From Arenibacter catalasegens (GTDB lineage Bacteria > Bacteroidota > Bacteroidia > Flavobacteriales > Flavobacteriaceae): a stretch of DNA of 64,000 nucleotides. This document shows, piece by piece, positions 17,376 through 25,638 of the stretch. Position 1 is the stretch's first letter; each line of letters opens with the position of its first letter. Where the stretch lies: the NCBI RefSeq assembly GCF_002909235.1, contig NZ_PHQQ01000015.1:1-64000 (forward strand), given 5' to 3'. The notes under the pieces were generated by a model that had not been told where the DNA came from, did not search any database, and saw only the letters and a program-made list of their open reading frames with translations. Made by a program: the position numbers and the translations under genes.

Positions 17376-17699
17376 ATGATTGTAAGAATTGAATATATAC
17401 AAATGGCCGTTAGCCAAACGATGAACACCAGAGTGCATCAAAAGCTGGAGAAACTTGGAAAAAAATTTGATTCCATTGTCAGAGCCGAGGTCACCTTTAA
17501 ACAAGAAAAAAATTCCACTGGCAATGGCAAGAGCTGCAGCATAGAGGTTAGTGCCCCTGGGGTACGGTTTTATGTAAGATCCTATTCGGACCATTTTGAA
17601 AAATCTTTGAACGAATCTTTAAAAGACCTAAAGAGAAAGCTACGCAAAAGAAAAACAGCGTTCCAAAAACAACGGGTACAACCTATTTCAAATCTCTGA
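17376..17699 (+). CDS. hpf: Short ribosome hibernation-promoting factor (HPF/RaiA family)
   Basis: This 107-residue protein with the S30AE/YfiA fold starts MIVRIEYIQMAVSQTMNTRV, followed by KLEKLGKKFDSI, a VRAEVTFKQEKN strand and a basic C-terminal helix KSLNESLKDLKRKLRKRK. It is short-type HPF without the long C-terminal dimerization domain. It binds the 30S decoding region and with RMF-like partners inactivates ribosomes in starvation. It fits the dormancy theme of this half of the island. The spacer before it contains the small-RNA candidate. Confidence 0.85.
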   Translation: MIVRIEYIQMAVSQTMNTRVHQKLEKLGKKFDSIVRAEVTFKQEKNSTGNGKSCSIEVSAPGVRFYVRSYSDHFEKSLNESLKDLKRKLRKRKTAFQKQRVQPISNL

Positions 17700-17930
17700 T
17701 CGAGGAATAAAATATTGTTTCCTTTTGATTTTCATGAACATTCCGAATATAAGTTGCAGGCGGTGCCCACCTAGGCAAATGGGCGCAATATCAAAATTGT
17801 ATAGCTATTGGGATGGAGCTTTCTGAAGCTGTATTTACTAAAGGCGAATAACCGGTATTCGCCATAGCTCAATATAATATGGGGCTGGTCATAAAACGTT
17901 TGGACATTATCTCAAACTTACCATCTCTCC

Positions 17931-18170
17931 AAGCCCATCAAGACTACTCAAAGGGTACAGAACTATAAAATCATTAGCCAAATCACCAAAGTCCCCTGTA
18001 AGAAGGGGATCGACCTAGTTGATATAGGATCACACTATATGTGCATACTTATCGCAATCTTCGGAAACTCCAATACTGAAAGAATAATCTGTACGGCCTA
18101 TGTACCAGTTTTGTTCATCAAAAAAATGTGTCAAGGACTTTGCCTAACTAAAAATGGGCTTGGGTTTTGA
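17931..18170 (+). pseudogene. Decayed universal stress protein fragment
   Basis: One frame reads KKGIDLVDIGSHYMC, then FGNSNTERIICTAYVPVLFIKK, ending at TGA 18168-18170. This lines up with the USP motif D-L-I-x-M-G-S-H-G...GSNTEKIIRTA-x-PVLVIKK. The first part of the domain and the second domain cannot be read in one frame in 17700-18350. It is a relic of another USP gene; the rest of 17700-18357 holds no intact gene. Confidence 0.55.
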
Positions 18171-18357
18171 GCCCAAAAATCTTGAGGCCAGTCAAAGTCG
18201 CCTATTTTTTACATCGCCTATCTAGGACACGGCAATGACCACCGTATGGAAGCCTGCCCGAGATTATTCGGTTGAAATAGAAATCTACAACCATGCGCAA
18301 GAAATCGGCACAGTTGAATCATAAGTTGCCTTTCTGTATCATCTCGATATTTAATTT

Positions 18358-18627
18358 TTAAAAGGAGACCGTGCTTTCTGTATATTCTACAAAATCTGTC
18401 CTTCGTTTTGGTTCCTGATAGGTACATTGCGTAATTGGGAAACCTATATGGTACAATTCCCGCTTTGCCTTTTCAAAAGTCGAATTATTTTGATAGAGAA
18501 AGGAAATCGTGCGGGTTTCGATATCGATATCCAAAATACGGATGTCAAGGATGCGGCTTAGGTTTCGAACGATTGTGTGCTTGCAATTATCTGTTTTAAG
18601 ATTTTTTAATTGTGCCAACGCTCTCAT
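18358..18627 (-). CDS. HMA-like small protein without the metal-binding CxxC
   Basis: This 89-residue protein has an HMA (heavy-metal-associated, CopZ-like) fold pattern: LKNLKTDNCKHTIVRNLSRI, LDIDIETRTISFLYQ and KAKRELYHIGFPI. The usual GMxCxxC metal loop is replaced by TDNC, leaving a single Cys, so ordinary copper chaperone function is doubtful. It is transcribed away from the ROK gene. A TATGTTTA box lies 23 nt from the shared TGA-N6-TCA palindrome at 18683-18694, which suggests one site drives both genes. Confidence 0.65.
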   Translation of the reverse strand: MRALAQLKNLKTDNCKHTIVRNLSRILDIRILDIDIETRTISFLYQNNSTFEKAKRELYHIGFPITQCTYQEPKRRTDFVEYTESTVSF

Positions 18628-18651
18628 GATTCATGGGTTTTATTGAAGGCA

Positions 18652-18725
18652 TAAACATATTACATATAAGCCTGTTGCGGAATGATTCTGGTCATGCGGT
18701 CTTATCATTATTTTCAGTTGATTTG
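18652..18725. promoter_or_regulatory. Bidirectional composite Crp/Fnr-like promoter (HMA-like / ROK)
   Basis: The palindrome TGATTCTGGTCA (18683-18694; TGACCAGAATCA on the other strand) has a -7-like box 23 nt away on both sides. TTGATTTG (18718-18725) points to the ROK gene at 18742, and TATGTTTA on the minus strand (18659-18652) points to the HMA-like gene at 18627. Each box matches 5 of the 6 fixed positions. Confidence 0.65.
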
Positions 18726-18741
18726 TGTAAATTTAATGACT

Positions 18742-19722
18742 ATGGAAAAAGAAGTGGTCTTGGGAATCGATTTGGGAGGCACCTACACCAAATTAGGGTT
18801 AGTAACCAAAACAGGGAGTATTTTAAACGTAAGAAGGTTTGATACTAAAGCAAAATTTTCGTTCCATGATTTTTTAAAAAAATTGGAAGGGGAGGTCAAC
18901 GCCCTAAAATCGGTTTTGGGTTCGGGACAACAGCTGATCGGGATCGGAATTGGGGCACCCAATGCCAATCCGCAATCCGGAAATATGGAGAATCCACCCA
19001 ACTTTAGGTGGGGTCAAACGGTGCCACTAGTAAAGTCCATAAAGAAAATATTTAATTTACCCGTCGCCTTGACCAACGATGCCAATGCGGCTGCTTTGGG
19101 CGAATTGGAATACGGTTTGGGAAAGGGCATGAAAAACTTTGTAGTGCTTACCTAGGGAACTGGGTTGGGTGGTGGTATCATCACCAATGGCGAACTGTTG
19201 ATCGGCTAACATGGCATGGCAGCTGAAATCGGCCATGTCAATGTAAACTCCAATCCCAATGCGCGGCAGTGCAATTGTGGGCTTAACGGATGCCTGGAGA
19301 CATATGTGTCGGTAACAGGAATACGGCGTACCATCTTTGATTTGATTGCCAAGATGACCGAGGATTCCAATCTGCGAAGCATCAGTTTCGACGAGATGAC
19401 GGGCGAGCTTATTTCCGATGCTGCCCTCGACGGCGATGCCATCGCCCTAAGCGCTTTTGAGCAGACCGCCGAAACCCTTGGCATACAATTGGCTGACACC
19501 GCGGCACATCTGGACCCCGAAGCCTTTATACTATTGGGCGGACTCAGCAAAGCAGGTGACATCCTTCTTAAACCGACCATTGCCGCCATGGAACGAAACC
19601 TGTTCAATGCTTATAAAGGCAAGATTAAGGTGCTAATCTCAAAAACCCCAAGCGAGAATGCCGTTTTAGGTCCTGCTACGCTTGCATGGAAAGCGTATCG
19701 CAAAAGAACTCCGACAAAATAA
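18742..19722 (+). pseudogene. ROK-family sugar kinase with two in-frame stops
   Basis: One continuous frame of 326 codons encodes a ROK kinase. VVLGIDLGGTYTKLGLV is the phosphate-binding start, LTNDANAAALGELEYG the catalytic Asp region and CNCGLNGCLETYVS the zinc-type ROK signature. A PEAFILLGGLSKAG motif follows. The frame is broken by TAG at 19153 (in VVLT-stop-GTGLGGG) and TAA at 19207 (in LIG-stop-HGMAAEIGH), both inside conserved motifs, 54 nt apart. All other positions are intact, so the damage is recent or tolerated. Intact members phosphorylate glucose with ATP or polyphosphate. The gene keeps its composite promoter. Confidence 0.8.
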
Positions 19723-19877
19723 ATTAAGTTTTAAAACGTATGGGCACTCTCTGTATAGTATTATAGAGTTGAAAGCTATTATTTCCGGATTGGTTTTAAA
19801 TTCTATACCATCATCAAGGACTTTTATACCCGAGGTATTAACGGGTATTATCTTAATCTATTTAATTGTATTTTTTA

Positions 19878-20294
19878 TCATAAATGCACCAGATGTGCAT
19901 ACCCTTGCTTGACCCTTTCCTGCAAGTTTTGATCTTCCTCTTTCGTAGGGGCATTCACCCATGCGTTCGCCTCTTCCCTTTCATCTAGGTCAAAGACTTC
20001 CACATCTACATTCGGCGTCAAAAAAAAGATAAAATCGACAAGATCCCCTATCCAATCTGCATCGGCAATCAGGGCAAACTTTCTTAAATGCTTGAGGAAA
20101 CTCTGTTTCGATTTTATTTCCGAAAAGAACTTGTTTACATTACGTAAACCATCTATATGATACACTTCCAGCACCAAATTAATCATGCGATCTTTTTTTC
20201 CGATTGCCGCCATTTGTTCAAAAAATTCATTAATATGTTCTTGATCAATTACTCCTTTTATCTTGTATGAAATAGTTATCGTTGAATTTTCCAT
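19878..20294 (-). CDS. SpoIIAA-like (STAS/SEC14-type) small protein
   Basis: This 138-residue protein follows the SpoIIAA-like pattern: ISYKIKGVIDQEHINEFFEQM, NLVLEVYHIDGLRNVNKFFSEI, KHLRKFALIADADWIGDLVDF, VDVEVFDLDEREEANAWV. These single-domain proteins are common in stress gene clusters and are thought to associate with membranes or lipids. It is 26 nt downstream of the HdeD-like gene on the same strand and is probably cotranscribed with it. Confidence 0.75.
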   Translation of the reverse strand: MENSTITISYKIKGVIDQEHINEFFEQMAAIGKKDRMINLVLEVYHIDGLRNVNKFFSEIKSKQSFLKHLRKFALIADADWIGDLVDFIFFLTPNVDVEVFDLDEREEANAWVNAPTKEEDQNLQERVKQGYAHLVHL

Positions 20295-20320
20295 TATTTT
20301 TATTTTAAAATCTCTAATTT

Positions 20321-20905
20321 TTAATGTATTTGAAGTTTGAATTTTCTATTTCCCATCCTATAGAAATGGTATGCACTTGAAATATTGAACATCCCTAAAG
20401 TTAAAAAGGCAAGCGCCGTAGCATAAACGATAATTGTGCCGCCCAAAATAGGATATATCATAATCAATAACGAAAAGACCATTATTGCTATTCCATAGGC
20501 TAACGTCAACACCCAACTAGGGCAATTCCAAGAGTTCAATTTCACAGAAATACCTATTGCTAAAACTCCTTTGTATAACATCCAAAAAGCCAATATATAA
20601 GGCAATACGGCCATCGTTGTTAACGGATTTAACAAAAGATACCCCCCGATTAGAAGGTCAAAGACACCTCCGATCAAGTACCATCCCCAATTTTTGATTC
20701 CTTCTCGGTAGAAAATAGAAGCGAATATTTCAAAGGCCCCGGCCGTGGCCAGGGCAAGACTGAAGAAGATGGTCAAAGAAACATAACTGGCCAAAGGCGT
20801 AATGAAAACCCATAAACCAAGTGAAACAAAAAGCAGTCCCATCAAAAGATTGATCCACCATTTTTTTGCTACAGGCATAACCGTACTGTAAACTAAATCC
20901 TTCAT
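20321..20905 (-). CDS. HdeD-family (DUF308) membrane protein
   Basis: This protein of about 194 residues has six membrane segments and the DUF308/HdeD pattern: WWINLLMGLLFVSLGLWVF, SLALATAGAFEIFAS and GWYLIGGVFDLLIGGYLLLNP. The ATG at 20905 is preferred; the frame can extend 3 codons to a TTG. HdeD relatives are linked to acid and other stress and occur in the proteobacterial transmissible stress-tolerance locus. A perfect composite promoter lies at 20930-20972, and the SpoIIAA-like gene follows in the same operon. Confidence 0.85.
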   Translation of the reverse strand: MKDLVYSTVMPVAKKWWINLLMGLLFVSLGLWVFITPLASYVSLTIFFSLALATAGAFEIFASIFYREGIKNWGWYLIGGVFDLLIGGYLLLNPLTTMAVLPYILAFWMLYKGVLAIGISVKLNSWNCPSWVLTLAYGIAIMVFSLLIMIYPILGGTIIVYATALAFLTLGMFNISSAYHFYRMGNRKFKLQIH

Positions 20906-20929
20906 GATTTTCAATTTTTAGTTATGTCA

Positions 20930-20972
20930 CAAACCTATTGAAAACCTTTGGATCATGCCATGATGCATATCA
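20930..20972 (-). promoter_or_regulatory. Composite Crp/Fnr-like promoter of the hdeD-like operon
   Basis: TGATGCATATCA (20961-20972) is the palindrome. On the minus strand a perfect TAGGTTTG -7 box (20937-20930) follows after exactly 23 nt. The ATG at 20905 gives a short leader of about 20 nt. Confidence 0.7.
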
Positions 20973-20989
20973 TCTGACAGCGTGCAATA

Positions 20990-21032
20990 TGATAAATATC
21001 AGTTCCCAATAATTTTGATGGACTTAGTTTTA
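20990..21032 (+). promoter_or_regulatory. Composite Crp/Fnr-like promoter toward the LOV kinase
   Basis: TGATAAATATCA (20990-21001) is followed 23 nt later by TAGTTTTA (21025-21032), 5 of 6 matches to TAnnTTTG, pointing to the histidine kinase gene at 21250. It stands 18 nt from the hdeD site, so the two divergent transcription units are controlled side by side. Confidence 0.6.
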
Positions 21033-21249
21033 CATTCAAAAAAAAATTAACTAATCTGTCTACCAAAGGAAATGACTAAATAAAGGAAAAGCCTTGTTTT
21101 AACCGGAGTATATTCTTTATTTTAGTAGTAGGAAGTATTCTATAATTTTTAGGAATCAAATAGTTTATCTGAAAAAAGAATATCTAGGGATTATCACAGC
21201 AATACAAAATTCCAAGCATTTCAGAAGCCAAAAGATTTATTCACAGCCT

Positions 21250-23130
21250 ATGCATGTTTTTGAAAAGAACAGTGATATTTTTATGTTGTTATCCGAGGCC
21301 GTATCGGAAGGAATTATCGTGGTAAATGAGGAACAGGGAATCGTGGCCGCCAATCATCTCGCTCACAAATTGTTCTGCTACGGACCAAATAAACTGGTTG
21401 GCCGCCCTTTGGAAATCTTGATGCCAGAAACCCACAGAAAAGTACACCAAAAGTACCTTAAGGAGTATTTCCATAAACATGAAAAAAGAAGGATCGGGGC
21501 AGATCAAAACCTCTTTGGCCTCAGAAAGAACGGCAAAGAGTTTCCATTGGAAGTTAGTCTGAACCGCTTTTCGCTATATGGAAATACTTATACCCTTATT
21601 CTGGTCATCGACATTACCGAACGCCGAAAAATCGAAAAAAGCTACCTGATGAAAACTGCGGCCCTTGAGGCCGCTCTGAACGGAATTACCATTACCGATG
21701 CCTTAAAGGAAGACAACCCTATCATTTATTTCAACCCGGCATTTCAGGAAATTACCGGATACTCCTCGGACGAAATTCAAAATAGAAATTGTCGGTTTCT
21801 ACAGTCAGGGGACAATGACCAGCAAGGTGTCAGGGATATGCATTATGCCATTTCAAAAGGCAAAAGCTGTCAAGTACAACTCAGGAACTATAAAAAGGAT
21901 GGTACCATGTTCTGGAACGAGGTTTCCATAAATCCTATCAAGGACAAAGATGGAACTATCACCCATTTTGTTGGAATACAGAATGATATTACCGAGCGGA
22001 AATTGGCTCTTCAAAAAATTGGACATTTAATTCGAATCTTTGATGAATCGCTCAACGAACTTTATGTTTATGATGCCGAAAAACTACAGTTTTTGAATGC
22101 CAATTACGGAGCCCAAAAAAACACGGGCTATACCTTGGAAGAATTTCTGCAACTTACGCCCTTGGATCTTAAACCTGATTTTTCGGAAGCAGATTTGCGT
22201 GGGTTAATAGCTCCCCTACTCAACGGCAAAGAGGAAAAAGTGGAATACGAGGCGGTACACCGGCGCAAAAACGGTACAAGTTATCCCGTAGAGGTACATC
22301 TGCAATCATCTACCTTGGGCGATCAAAAGGTCATCGTTGCTATAATTCTTGACATTTCGGACCGAAAGTATTATACCCAAAAACTGGAAAAAACCGTTGC
22401 GGAACGTACAGAACAGTTAAAAAAAGCACTTGAAAGGGAAAAAGAATTGAACGAGTTAAAGAGCAAATTCCTGTCCTTGGTCTCGCATGAGTTCAAAACT
22501 CCCTTGAGCGGCATCCTTAACTCTGCAACATTGGTAGGTAAGTATCAAAGGGAGGACCAACAGGATAAAAGGGAAAAACACTTAAAGACCATCATGGGAG
22601 GTGTACAGCACCTTACAAATATCTTGGATGATTTTCTTTCTATTGAACGAATGGAAAAGGGTAAGGAGGTGTACTACCTTTCCGATTTTTCACTCAGTAA
22701 ACTGGTAAACGAGGTCGTTTACAACTCAAATATGCTTCTCAAAAATGGGCAACGCATCAACTATCCACACAATATTGAAGATGTGACCATACATCAAGAC
22801 CAGCGTATAGTAGCCCTGACTTTGACCAACCTTTTGCACAATGCCATAAAATATTCCCCCGAGGATACCGAAATAGACTTAAAAGTGGATTTGTCGGAAG
22901 ACAAGATCACTTTCCAAATCAAGGATGAAGGCATCGGTATTTCCAAAAAAGACCATAAGCATATTTTTGATCGGTATTTCAGATCCGAAAATGTGCTTTT
23001 GACCCAAGGCACAGGTATTGGGCTAAACATCGTAAAGACACATTTGGAAAATTTAGGAGGACGTATCTATTTTACAAGTGCAGAAAATCAAGGCAGCACT
23101 TTTACAGTGGAATTGCCAATAGAGAGTTAG
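21250..23130 (+). CDS. LOV-domain sensor histidine kinase (PAS-LOV-PAS-HK)
   Basis: This 626-residue soluble kinase begins with a PAS domain (about 10-125, MPETHRKVHQKYLKEYF). A LOV-type PAS follows (about 140-250), with Cys181 in RNCRFLQSGDND and the flavin contacts Asn180, Gln185, Asn213 (LRNYKKDG), Asn223 (FWNEVSINPI) and Gln244 (FVGIQNDITERK). A third PAS (about 257-378) and a short coiled coil lead to the kinase domain: H-box SLVSHEFKTPLSGI, N-box LLHNAIKYSPED, G1 DEGIGIS, G2 GTGIGLNIVKTHLENLGG. LOV domains bind FMN and form a cysteinyl adduct in blue light. The next gene on this strand is a receiver-Crp regulator (23299), the likely partner. Confidence 0.92.
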   Translation: MHVFEKNSDIFMLLSEAVSEGIIVVNEEQGIVAANHLAHKLFCYGPNKLVGRPLEILMPETHRKVHQKYLKEYFHKHEKRRIGADQNLFGLRKNGKEFPLEVSLNRFSLYGNTYTLILVIDITERRKIEKSYLMKTAALEAALNGITITDALKEDNPIIYFNPAFQEITGYSSDEIQNRNCRFLQSGDNDQQGVRDMHYAISKGKSCQVQLRNYKKDGTMFWNEVSINPIKDKDGTITHFVGIQNDITERKLALQKIGHLIRIFDESLNELYVYDAEKLQFLNANYGAQKNTGYTLEEFLQLTPLDLKPDFSEADLRGLIAPLLNGKEEKVEYEAVHRRKNGTSYPVEVHLQSSTLGDQKVIVAIILDISDRKYYTQKLEKTVAERTEQLKKALEREKELNELKSKFLSLVSHEFKTPLSGILNSATLVGKYQREDQQDKREKHLKTIMGGVQHLTNILDDFLSIERMEKGKEVYYLSDFSLSKLVNEVVYNSNMLLKNGQRINYPHNIEDVTIHQDQRIVALTLTNLLHNAIKYSPEDTEIDLKVDLSEDKITFQIKDEGIGISKKDHKHIFDRYFRSENVLLTQGTGIGLNIVKTHLENLGGRIYFTSAENQGSTFTVELPIES

Positions 23131-23298
23131 GCGCCGGAAATTGCAGCGAACAGAAGAAAAAATTTTGAGTTTATAACAAAACTAGTTGTAATTATTAATA
23201 AAGAAACTATAATAAAAATTAAGGCTATCCTAGTGGTTAAACTGACAGATTTGTGTAATTATAGTTGGAAATAGCTATCAAGAATAAAATTAATTCCT

Positions 23299-24351
23299 AT
23301 GAGAAAAATCCTATTGATCGAAGACGACACTGTTTTAAGGGAAACCACGGCCGAGCTTTTAGAGCTTTCGGGTTTCGAGGTACGTACTGCCGCAGATGGT
23401 AAAAATGGAATTCAAATAACTAAAGAATATATGCCAGATGTAATTGTCTGCGATATTATGATGCCCGAGATTGATGGTTATGGGGTATTGAAAACACTAT
23501 CTCAAGATAACCATACCAAGAGCATTCCCTTTATATTCCTTTCTGCCAAGACAGAACGAAAAGATGTGCGCAAGGGCATGGACCTAGGTGCGGACGATTA
23601 TCTCACAAAACCCTTTATGGAAACGGAACTTATTGGTGCCATTGAAAGCCGATTGGCGCGAATGGCAATACTCAATGATACCGAAGCTTCAACCAAAAGT
23701 ATCAGGAAGCTTTCAGGCATCAAAATGGAAACCATTCATGAGCTTAAAAACTTCATAGACGACAACGGATCTGAGTACAATTTTGAAATAGAGGAAAACA
23801 TATACCGAGAGGGCACGTATTCAAACACGGTCTATCTCATTATAAAAGGTACAGTAAAGACCCATATTCTGGATCAGAAAGGGAAGGAATTGATTACGGG
23901 AATTTACAAGGCCGATGATTTCTTTGGCTTTACTTCCTTTACCAGCAACACCTTGCACAAAGAATATGCAACCGCCATGACTAAAACCCAATTGGTGGCT
24001 ATCCCTACGATAGAACTGGAGCCATTGTTGCGGGAAAACCATGAATTGACGATGGAACTGATGCAAATTCTATCAGAAAACCTAACTGAGGCCAAGGCAC
24101 AATTGTTGGAAATGGCCTATGGCTCTGTTAGACGGAAAACGGCTGGGACACTTTTAAAATTCGCCGAGAAACTTCAAAAAGACTCCAATGGAAACATACT
24201 TGTACTACGAAGCGATCTAGCCAGCGTTGCGGGTATGGCCACAGAGACCATGATACGGACACTCTCTAGCTTTAAAAAAGAAGGCCTTATTGATATTGAG
24301 AACCATAGAATTAGAATTGTCGACGTTAACGGTCTTGATCAAGTGGATTGA
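23299..24351 (+). CDS. Receiver-Crp fusion response regulator
   Basis: This 350-residue protein has a receiver domain (about 1-120, Asp52 in VCDIMMPEIDGYG, Lys in LTKPF). A cNMP-binding-like beta barrel follows (about 150-260; VYLIIKGTVKTHI, ELITGIYKADDFFGF), then a Crp-type winged helix (about 275-345; LRSDLASVAGMATETMIRTLSSFKKEGLI). The recognition helix keeps Glu and Arg spaced as in Crp/Fnr (E-T-M-I-R), the residues that read a TGA/TCA half-site. It sits 168 bp after the LOV kinase and is the best candidate to bind the TGA-N6-TCA sites of the island. Whether cAMP or another ligand is used is unknown. Confidence 0.9.
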   Translation: MRKILLIEDDTVLRETTAELLELSGFEVRTAADGKNGIQITKEYMPDVIVCDIMMPEIDGYGVLKTLSQDNHTKSIPFIFLSAKTERKDVRKGMDLGADDYLTKPFMETELIGAIESRLARMAILNDTEASTKSIRKLSGIKMETIHELKNFIDDNGSEYNFEIEENIYREGTYSNTVYLIIKGTVKTHILDQKGKELITGIYKADDFFGFTSFTSNTLHKEYATAMTKTQLVAIPTIELEPLLRENHELTMELMQILSENLTEAKAQLLEMAYGSVRRKTAGTLLKFAEKLQKDSNGNILVLRSDLASVAGMATETMIRTLSSFKKEGLIDIENHRIRIVDVNGLDQVD

Positions 24352-24744
24352 TTACTTTGGGAATTTTTTGTTTTATAGCTCCCTTTAGTGTTGATAAGCA
24401 TTAGAAGACGGAATTATTAATCCGGAACGGATTATCGAAAACGAGATTCTATACTTGCAGCATTTTACACAAAAAAATAAAAATCCCTTCTCTCCTTGCA
24501 ATTAAACTTTTCTCAGCCTTAGTCTTATGTTAAGTATAATAAACAAACCTTGGAATATGCTGCCTGCATGACCATTATCATTTCGCATCGTGTTTTGAGG
24601 GCCTAATTTTACAGCATCAAACCGAGATTCATGTCGCAATGAAATGAGTCATAATCCTGCTCCGAATCAAAGCGATATGTTTTATGGCGATGTTTCCCAA
24701 TAATTATCGGGGTGCCCCTATTAAAAACTAATAAATATATCCAG
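24352..24744 (+). promoter_or_regulatory. Intergenic region with composite Crp/Fnr-like promoter of USP3
   Basis: TGACCATTATCA (24569-24580) is followed after 23 nt by TAATTTTA (24604-24611), 5 of 6 matches to TAnnTTTG. The leader to ATG 24745 would be about 130 nt, longer than at most other sites. A small inverted repeat AATCCG-GAA-CGGATT sits at 24419-24433. No coding frame is seen. Confidence 0.6.
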
Positions 24745-25584
24745 ATGAAACAAATCCTTGTACCCACCGATTTCTCTGAAAATGCATGGAACGCTCTCCT
24801 ATATGGACTTGACCTTTTTCAAAATACAAAGTGTATTTTCTATTTGTTGCACGTAAATCCAGTAACAGGATATTCTGGTGCTAGTTCTACCATTCAAAAA
24901 ACGTCCCTTACCTTGAAAGAAAACCTTTTGAACACCAGTATGGGCGAAATGCGCATATGGATGGAACGTATCGAAAAACTTCCAGTGAATACAAAGCATA
25001 TGTTCTTTCCCCTAATCCACTTTAACTATTTTATCGATACGATAAAAAGTGAAGTACAACACAAGAATATAGACCTTATCATTATGGGAACCAAAGGCGC
25101 TACAGGACTCAAAAAAGCAACAATAGGCAGTAATACTGGCGATGTAATTACCAAGGTAAAATGCCCTCTGCTCGCCGTTCCCGAAGATGTGGAGTATATC
25201 AGACCAAAAGAGATCGTTTTCCCTACGGATTATCAAATAGGTTATGACCTAAAAGTCTTGGATTCCTTGATAGAAATGACAAACATGAATAAAGCCGTAC
25301 TGAGGATTTTGCATATTTCCAAAAAAGGAGAGGAACTGAACCAGGAACAACTTAAAAACAAGGATTTTCTACAGGATTATTTATTGGATGTAGACCATAG
25401 TTTCCACTCTCTTACCGGTACAAAACTTGAAACTGCCGTGCAATGTTTTACCGAAAGTAGGGACATCGATATGATTTCAATGGTGGCCAAGAATCTCAAC
25501 TTTTTCCAAAAGATTTTATTTCGGCCAGCCGTTGAAGAAATTAGTTACCATACCAAAGTGCCATTTCTAGTACTGCACGAGTAA
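24745..25584 (+). CDS. Universal stress protein, tandem UspA domains (3)
   Basis: This 279-residue protein starts at ATG 24745 (MKQILVPTDFSENAWNALLY); the in-frame ATG at 24712 adds 11 unlikely residues. Domain 1 has the complete ATP-type loop GTKGATGLKKATIGSNTGDVI and CPLLAVPEDV. Domain 2 opens with KEIVFPTDYQIGYDLKVLD. It is 54 nt upstream of the MscS gene, so the two are probably cotranscribed from the promoter at 24569. Confidence 0.9.
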   Translation: MKQILVPTDFSENAWNALLYGLDLFQNTKCIFYLLHVNPVTGYSGASSTIQKTSLTLKENLLNTSMGEMRIWMERIEKLPVNTKHMFFPLIHFNYFIDTIKSEVQHKNIDLIIMGTKGATGLKKATIGSNTGDVITKVKCPLLAVPEDVEYIRPKEIVFPTDYQIGYDLKVLDSLIEMTNMNKAVLRILHISKKGEELNQEQLKNKDFLQDYLLDVDHSFHSLTGTKLETAVQCFTESRDIDMISMVAKNLNFFQKILFRPAVEEISYHTKVPFLVLHE

Positions 25585-25638
25585 GGATAACGAATCAAAA
25601 ATACCAATAAAACGCAGAAAACATATTTCTTAATACCC

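Noticed and set aside
17093-17428. 111-residue minus-strand frame overlapping the terminator and hpf start
   Set aside because: It crosses a strong terminator hairpin and the hpf gene antisense; it is a shadow.
18742-19722. Programmed stop-codon recoding in the ROK gene
   Set aside because: Two different stops (TAG and TAA) with no recoding structure seen; mutation is the simpler reading.
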